The position numbers and the translations under genes were made by a program. A DNA stretch of 64,000 nt from Ipomoea triloba. Taxonomy: Eukaryota; Streptophyta; Magnoliopsida; Solanales; Convolvulaceae. The notes beneath the pieces are model-generated. The model was not told the origin of the DNA. It worked only from the letters and a program-made list of their open reading frames with translations, and searched no databases. Below, in pieces: positions 59,376 to 64,000 of this stretch; the stretch's first letter is position 1; each line of letters opens with the position of its first letter. The DNA is taken from assembly GCF_003576645.1 (NCBI RefSeq), contig NC_044920.1:20929407-20993406 (forward strand), written 5' to 3'.

Positions 59376-60167
59376 CTTGTGAAGTTCCTCTAAGTTTTCC
59401 CACAGCAATGAACTCCAGTATTCTCTCTTTAACATCACTTAGTCCATAATGGTCTTCATCAAGTATTTTCTGTGCTCCTAACACATCAAAGTTCTCATTG
59501 CTGCATTTATGTTACAAGGATATTATTCAGAAATTGGTGCAGCATAACTATAATGCAAAAGTGCTAAAATCAGCAGCAGCAAATCAGAATTGATTACAAC
59601 TATCCAAAACAAGAAACATCTTTAACTGCTTAGTGAAATAGGCATAAATGATGTTTGTTCACATCTTCACAGCATAAGCAGCTGGTTACAGTGCATACCA
59701 ATTCTTGCAGCTATCATAACTAAATTAATATCTCAATCAGAGAGCAGCTAACAGAAATATTGTTGCAACATATGTATTCAGATCTATTTCACAAATTCTC
59801 TCCATCTGACTTTTGAAATGAGATAATTATCTTCCATCATTTAAAGTGTGAACTGCCCCCTCCCCTTTCTTTTATGTCCATCCCAGAGTCATAACTAATT
59901 TTAGATTAAAATATTATTCTAACATAAAATTTATAATAAATAAAAACTTTAAAAAAAAAAACAAAAAACAAAACAAAACAAAAAGTAGAACAGCAAACCT
60001 GTAAGTGCCCCATGGCAAAGCAGTCAACCAATCTAAATAGTTACGTGTCACGTTAAATTCACTAGAACTCGCTTCAAGTAGTTGGAGTTTGGTCAGTTCT
60101 TCAATAACTTGAATGATATGTGCTGGGATCTTATCCTTATTAGGCTCTAGTCTTTCTCTGAACTTTG
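59376..60167 (-). pseudogene. Captured Lon protease (mitochondrial LON1-like) exons
   Basis: Exon 60167-59999 reads [56 protein letters not shown]; exon 59500-59376 reads [41 protein letters not shown]. These are neighbouring exons just before the AAA+ Walker A region of plant mitochondrial/peroxisomal ATP-dependent Lon proteases. Borders are GT-AG. The ATPase and protease domains are absent, so no protease is made. They lie downstream of the ATX fragment in the same sense. Confidence 0.88.
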
Positions 60168-60991
60168 CTGCAGTCAAAGATAAAGGATAATGAAACCACA
60201 ACAATACGCACGTACAAAGTAGAAAAGAAAAACCAGCACTGGCCACAGCTCAAACCTATTTCCTCTCAGATGTAGATAATGTAGACAATTTTGTGTGTGT
60301 GTGTGTGTTTTGGGAGAAGGGGGGGGGGGGGNGGGGTGTAAGAATTAGTTGGAAAAAGATATCAACTTCAAAATTTCAAACATAGGTCAATGGTTGGCAC
60401 ATTTGTAAATCCTGAGCATAGTTGGAGGAAGCATCATGTTTTTCCACTCTTTTCTTAACTGTTTCCTATCTTTAAAAGTGAGAATGTACCATGCTTAGAA
60501 TTCACACAATCAAATAAATGCACAAGAATGTTAATCTTTATGAACAAGTAGTGAGAACCATATACCTGACTGCTAAGCAAATAAGAAAGTATCTAAATGC
60601 CCTTATAAGCCAAAATCTGCTTCCTAAAAGTAAACCATTCACATAGATTCTAAAGCCCCAGCTCCCATCCACATAAATCAGAAAATTTAGTTTCTCAAGT
60701 ACATCCAAGTTAGAATACAAGGTAATAAATAAATAGAGATGGCATTGGTGTCATGGTACTGCTGTCACTACTAATAAAAATGGATTGTTTGGGTTCCCAA
60801 AAGAAAATTTTCATTTAAGGTGCAAATGAAGAGGTCATTGACAGTGCAATCTTAGTATTGTGGTCAGCTAACGGTGTAACACAAGCAATAACGCCTGCCA
60901 TAGAGAAAAGGCAAGAATCTTAGTATTTTATAAAGTCATAGAGGAAGAGATTAGGAAACCCAATATAGTTGCGTCAGAGAAACACTACTAC

Positions 60992-62340
60992 CTTGCAGAA
61001 AAGCAAACAACTGCTGATGATCTAACTTCACAGCAGCAACACTATGATCCCTAATCTGCAATATCAGGAGTAACAGATTGCAAAATAAGTGTTGAGTCCA
61101 TTTTATTTATGCTAACAAAAAATGAGCCTGAGGCCACAAGTCATTTCAAAGACTATCATCATTGAGAGAATATAATGAGATAATGGTTGCAAGAAAGCAT
61201 AAGAAAAGCAGAGAAGGCAATGGTTAAAAACTTCAAAATCTGGCACACACCCATTTTTCGAGAGTTATCATTGAACCCTTCACTTTGACACTAAGCTTCC
61301 ATTTCTTTGCCCTGGATCCTGTATGTCGTTCCCATTCATTAAGTGTTTGTTTCCTTGTCCCGCAAGAAGCACACTTGCACTGAACTCTGATATAATAAGG
61401 AATAAAAACAATTTAGTATTCCTCTTAATCAGAATTCAAGAACACCATAAGACAAGATAACAACAGTCAATTTCATTCAAGATCACAATCAGTAACCTTT
61501 ATAGACTAAGAAATTTATAGGAAGTTTTCTTTTTTCCTTGATTCAATTTAAGAACTTACAAATGAAGATTTGGGTAATAAATTCCTTCAAACACCCATGC
61601 AGACAACTTCAACCTTTTCAGGCATTGCAGTTTGTTTATTGTTTTCCATAGCCCTGCTTGAAAGGCTGCCAGAAAATTTCAATGAGGATTGAGGAAGTTA
61701 CAAGTCAAAAAGTAAACTAATGTTGAGGCCAAATGAAAGTGCAGTAGCATATGTCATGTAAATCAAGGTACCTGGCTTTTTGTTCCCTTAGTTGTAAATC
61801 CACAGAAATATGTAGACAATTTAAGACAACCCATTTTATCTCCATGAGTGCAATTAAGGAGGTATAGAAGCATTGGAAAAGTTACTATTCAAATTTATAA
61901 ATAAATAAATAAATAAATAAAACACACACACACATTACCCTTTGTCAATTTCTGGAGTACCCATAGAACATCACACAAATTGCATCAGCAACACAAGCTC
62001 TAAGAACAGATTCAGGTGCTTGCCATAGTGGATCAATAACAATGGCAGGCCAAGCAGGGCACTTCTTTCCACATTTTGCCCAGACTATATCACGCTCATA
62101 GTAATCCTTCTTCTCAGCCTTCCCCTTTGTGTATTTCTCAGACCTCACAAAACCACTCTTCACTTTTGGTTGAAATTCAATAAATGATGAAACACCACCT
62201 CCACTAATGGATGTCAAAGAACTTTTTGAACTTGAATACAATATACTATCACAATCCACTTGACCTATATAACCAAACGCTTTCACAAGATTATCAATAG
62301 TAATAACGTCCACACAATAATAAATATTTCTTAAATACAA
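60992..62340 (-). pseudogene. Captured ATX3/4/5-like histone methyltransferase exons (PWWP region)
   Basis: Exon ending near 61958 has the PWWP core DIVWAKCGKKCPAWPAIVIDP, QAPESVLRACVADAICVMFYGYS, then a TGA where the family has Gly. Exon 61653-61561 reads NNKQTAMPEKVEVVCMGV with a stop. Exon 61386-61251 reads VQCKCASCGTRKQTLNEWER, HTGSRAKKWKLSVKVKGSM. Exon 61055-60992 ends VKLDHQQLFAFLQ. This order (PWWP, cysteine-rich SAND-like block, then the stretch before the PHD fingers) is that of plant trithorax-like ATX3/4/5 H3K4 methyltransferases. PHD and SET domains are missing. Stops make it non-functional as protein. Confidence 0.88.
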
Positions 62341-62375
62341 AACAAATAAATAAAATAAACTAATAACGTACGTAC

Positions 62376-62640
62376 CTGAGACGGCCCCGACGAGCAGCAG
62401 CGGCGAGGAGTGGGGGGAGGTGCGGCAGTTGCGTCCGGCGGCGAGGAGCAGTGGCGACGCGGCGGCTAGTGGAGAGCAGCGACGGAGTGCAGCCGCGGCT
62501 GGGCTTGAGGAGAGGGCGTGAGGCGACGGAGTGCAACGGCTGGGCGGAGGCTGTGGACGGCGGCGGTGGCTGTGTCGACGGCGGCGATAATGCCTGTGTC
62601 GGGAAGGTGTTTGGACTTTGAAGATGGTGCGGTGAGATTG
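62376..62640 (-). promoter_or_regulatory. CACTA-Y GC-rich leader with splice donor
   Basis: Very GC-rich on the minus strand (CCGCCGTCGACACAGCCACC and similar) and ending CCGTCTCAG|GTACGTACG at about 62376. No ATG of note. It has the same place relative to the type-A end as the leader in CACTA-X. Confidence 0.45.
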
Positions 62641-63002
62641 AGATCCAGATCTAAAGATTTTAACTAAAAACTAAATATAAATAAGTAAATAAATAAGCAG
62701 CTGCGTCCGAAGTTCGCACTTCGGACGCAACTGTTGTTACGCTACGGACCAGCTGGTCCATTTGTTTGTTTTTTAAAGAAAAAATAATTAAATATTAAAT
62801 TTTTAATTATAAAAATGCCACGCATCACTTTACGCGTCCGGAGTTTAAACTCTGGACGCAATTGTCCTATATTTTTGATCAATTTTGTACTAGTGGTTGT
62901 CAAACCATGGAATGATTTGAATTTTTTTTTCTTCCAACTAATGTATTTTTACTAATATCTGTTTGTTGCATTTGATCTTTTTATTTAGCAGACCTTTTGA
63001 GA

Positions 63003-63010
63003 GAGAGAAA

Positions 63011-63046
<36 letters not shown>

Positions 63047-63054
63047 TAATAATA
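63003..63054. repeat. (AAT)n microsatellite
   Basis: GAGAGAAAG followed by an AAT run within CACTA-X near its right end. Confidence 0.9.
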
Positions 63055-63541
63055 GTAAAACAAAAATTTAAGGAGGACAATCTGTGTTCCGGACGCAGAT
63101 TGTCCTTCTTAAAAAAATACTACTATTTGCGTCCGAAACTGGGCAGTTCCGAACGCAGATAGTCCATTTAAAAAAAATAACAAATTCGTCTGCGTCTGGA
63201 ACTGCTCAGTTCTGGACGCAAATGTTAGACTATCTGCGTCCGAGCAACTCCGGACGCAGATAATCTAGAGTTCAAACTAACTGCGTCCGTGGCATATGCG
63301 TCCGGAGTTTTTCGGACGCAAAAAGTCCAAAACTTCGGACGCAAATGCCCCTTTTTGTACTAGTGACACTATGCCCCATTGTACATACTCACGCCATATG
63401 CTTCATCGACTTGAAAGAATATACTCCGTAATATTTATGTCAAAAAAAACAAACCCTCGTTACTCGATCAAATTTACTTACAAACAAGCAAACCCTACTT
63501 ACTCATTCAAAAAACAAACTTGTAACAACAAATTTACTTAC

Positions 63542-63596
63542 CTCTGCTATCCCTTGAACGACTCTCATCTTCTGCTTGTGTTCTCCTTGAACCCAT
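63542..63596 (-). pseudogene. First exon of MULE-2 transposase, separated by CACTA-X
   Basis: ATG at 63596 reads MGSRRTQAEDESRSRDSR and one base, ending at a consensus donor AGCAGAG|GTAAGTAA. The main exon at 48583 starts after CTATTAG with a phase that fits (G|GT, giving G-A-H-N-Y). MULE-1 has the same structure: a short first exon of 17 codons plus one base. The intron, 48584-63541, contains CACTA-X. Confidence 0.65.
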
Positions 63597-64000
63597 CTTG
63601 AACGTCCTTAGAATCCAGCAGAATTAGTAGTACAAGTGATGTATCGCTTTCGATTTTGCTTTTGATTCTTTGTAGAATCGTGAAATTAGGTTTACAGCTT
63701 TCATAAATTAGGTTGAGGTTTTGGGGAATTTTACCAATTACGCTATGGTAAAAGAACAACGTGGGAACCATGTGAAATTACACATCTATCCTTGTGTTTA
63801 ACGTTTAGTTGACAACTAAAGAGAAGGAGGACCAAAATGAGTACAAATTGAATAGTTGGGGACTTAATTTGTTAAAATTGTTAGTTGATGACTAATTTGT
63901 GCATTATGGCATAGTCGAGGGACCTTTTTGGTACATTATTAAAATAAATATGAAAAAATATGAAATAATTTTAAAAAGCATTAATATGATTTTTTGATTA
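63597..64000. mobile_element. Right end of MULE-2 and flank
   Basis: After the first exon comes sequence with GGACCAAAATGAG, GGGGACTTAATTTG and a terminal block GTCGAGGGACCTTTTTGGTA near 63918-63940, the style of a MULE TIR (compare GGTCCTYGACTAT in the other MULEs). The left TIR was not found, so the exact end is a guess at about 63940. Confidence 0.45.

Larger units (their letters stand above)
58739..62895 (-). mobile_element. CACTA-Y: second gene-capturing CACTA-type element, opposite orientation
   Basis: 4.16 kb; CACTAGTACAAAAA at 58739 and inverted at 62882-62895, flanked by GTT (58736-58738) and GTT (62896-62898). The right end is type A (like the left end of CACTA-X) and the left end is type B (like the right end of CACTA-X), so this element is the same family in reverse. 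Read on the minus strand it starts with a GC-rich leader (about 62640-62376) ending CTCAG|GTACGTACG, then exons of an ATX-type gene, then exons of a Lon protease gene. A single N lies in a poly-G run at 60332. No transposase is present. Confidence 0.85.
48873..63365 (+). mobile_element. CACTA-X: 14.5-kb gene-capturing CACTA-type element with two nested insertions
   Basis: Ends CACTAGTACAAAAA at 48873 and, inverted, at 63352-63365; flanks ACA (48870-48872) and ACA (63366-63368) give the 3-bp duplication typical of CACTA/En-Spm elements. Subterminal regions carry many GCGTCCGGA words in both directions. It has no transposase. Instead it has a GC-rich leader (49130-49430), exons of a WAT1-related gene, and exons of an ERGIC3-like gene, all in sense. 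A Helitron (51370-57905) and CACTA-Y (58739-62895) are inserted in it, so its own length is about 3.8 kb. It lies in intron 1 of the MULE-2 transposase. Confidence 0.85.

Noticed and set aside
48873..62895. A single CACTA element pairing the two type-A ends (48873 with 62895)
   Set aside because: Flanks are ACA and GTT, which do not match, while pairing A with B ends gives exact duplications on both elements.
1..64000. tRNA, rRNA or microRNA genes
   Set aside because: No convincing tRNA or rRNA sequence was noticed; hairpins seen are MITE palindromes. A covariance-model search would be decisive.

Overview
The window is nuclear DNA of a flowering plant, very probably a eudicot. Spliceosomal introns with GT-AG borders, plant-specific families (G-type lectin receptor kinase, DUF688-like protein, WAT1, trithorax-like ATX) and AT-rich sequence packed with class I and II transposons all point that way; the species cannot be fixed from the sequence.

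Host genes that look intact lie in the left and middle: a secreted beta-propeller protein (11282-13402, +), a tRNA guanine-N7 methyltransferase (16281-17018, -), an intronless G-type lectin S-receptor-like kinase (19865-22378, +), a DUF688-like protein (27495-28046, -) and a complete 12-exon replication factor C subunit 4 gene (31125-35358, -), whose exon phases all join to a 339-residue AAA+ protein. A broken GT14 glycosyltransferase fragment is at 384-740.

The rest is layered transposon DNA. At 1434-7008 is a MULE with ~190-bp near-identical terminal inverted repeats, a 10-bp target duplication, a five-exon-phase-consistent MURA-type transposase of 982 codons with its DDE, SWIM and CCHC motifs, and a convergent second gene for a GRF zinc-finger membrane protein. 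A related non-autonomous MULE at 8105-9466 carries a captured GAMYB-type MYB gene. Copia and hAT remnants, a Stowaway, a Tourist-like element, a hAT-type MITE and two fold-back MITEs fill the spaces up to 30 kb. At 36773-42266 is another MULE-like element with a multi-exon gene and a dense GTGTGCA motif; 1.8 kb of it is repeated exactly across single-N joins, which looks like an assembly error.

From about 43.7 kb to 63.9 kb is a nest. A decayed MULE was hit by a copia element on the left, and its first intron received a 14.5-kb CACTA-type element (48873-63365, TSD ACA). That element carries pieces of two host genes (WAT1-related and ERGIC3-like), and was itself entered by a Helitron (51370-57905) and by a second CACTA element of the same family in opposite orientation (58739-62895, TSD GTT), which carries pieces of two more host genes (ATX-type PWWP methyltransferase and a Lon protease). 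In both CACTA elements a GC-rich leader ending in a splice donor precedes the captured exons in sense orientation. This repeated gene-capturing arrangement is the most striking thing in the window.
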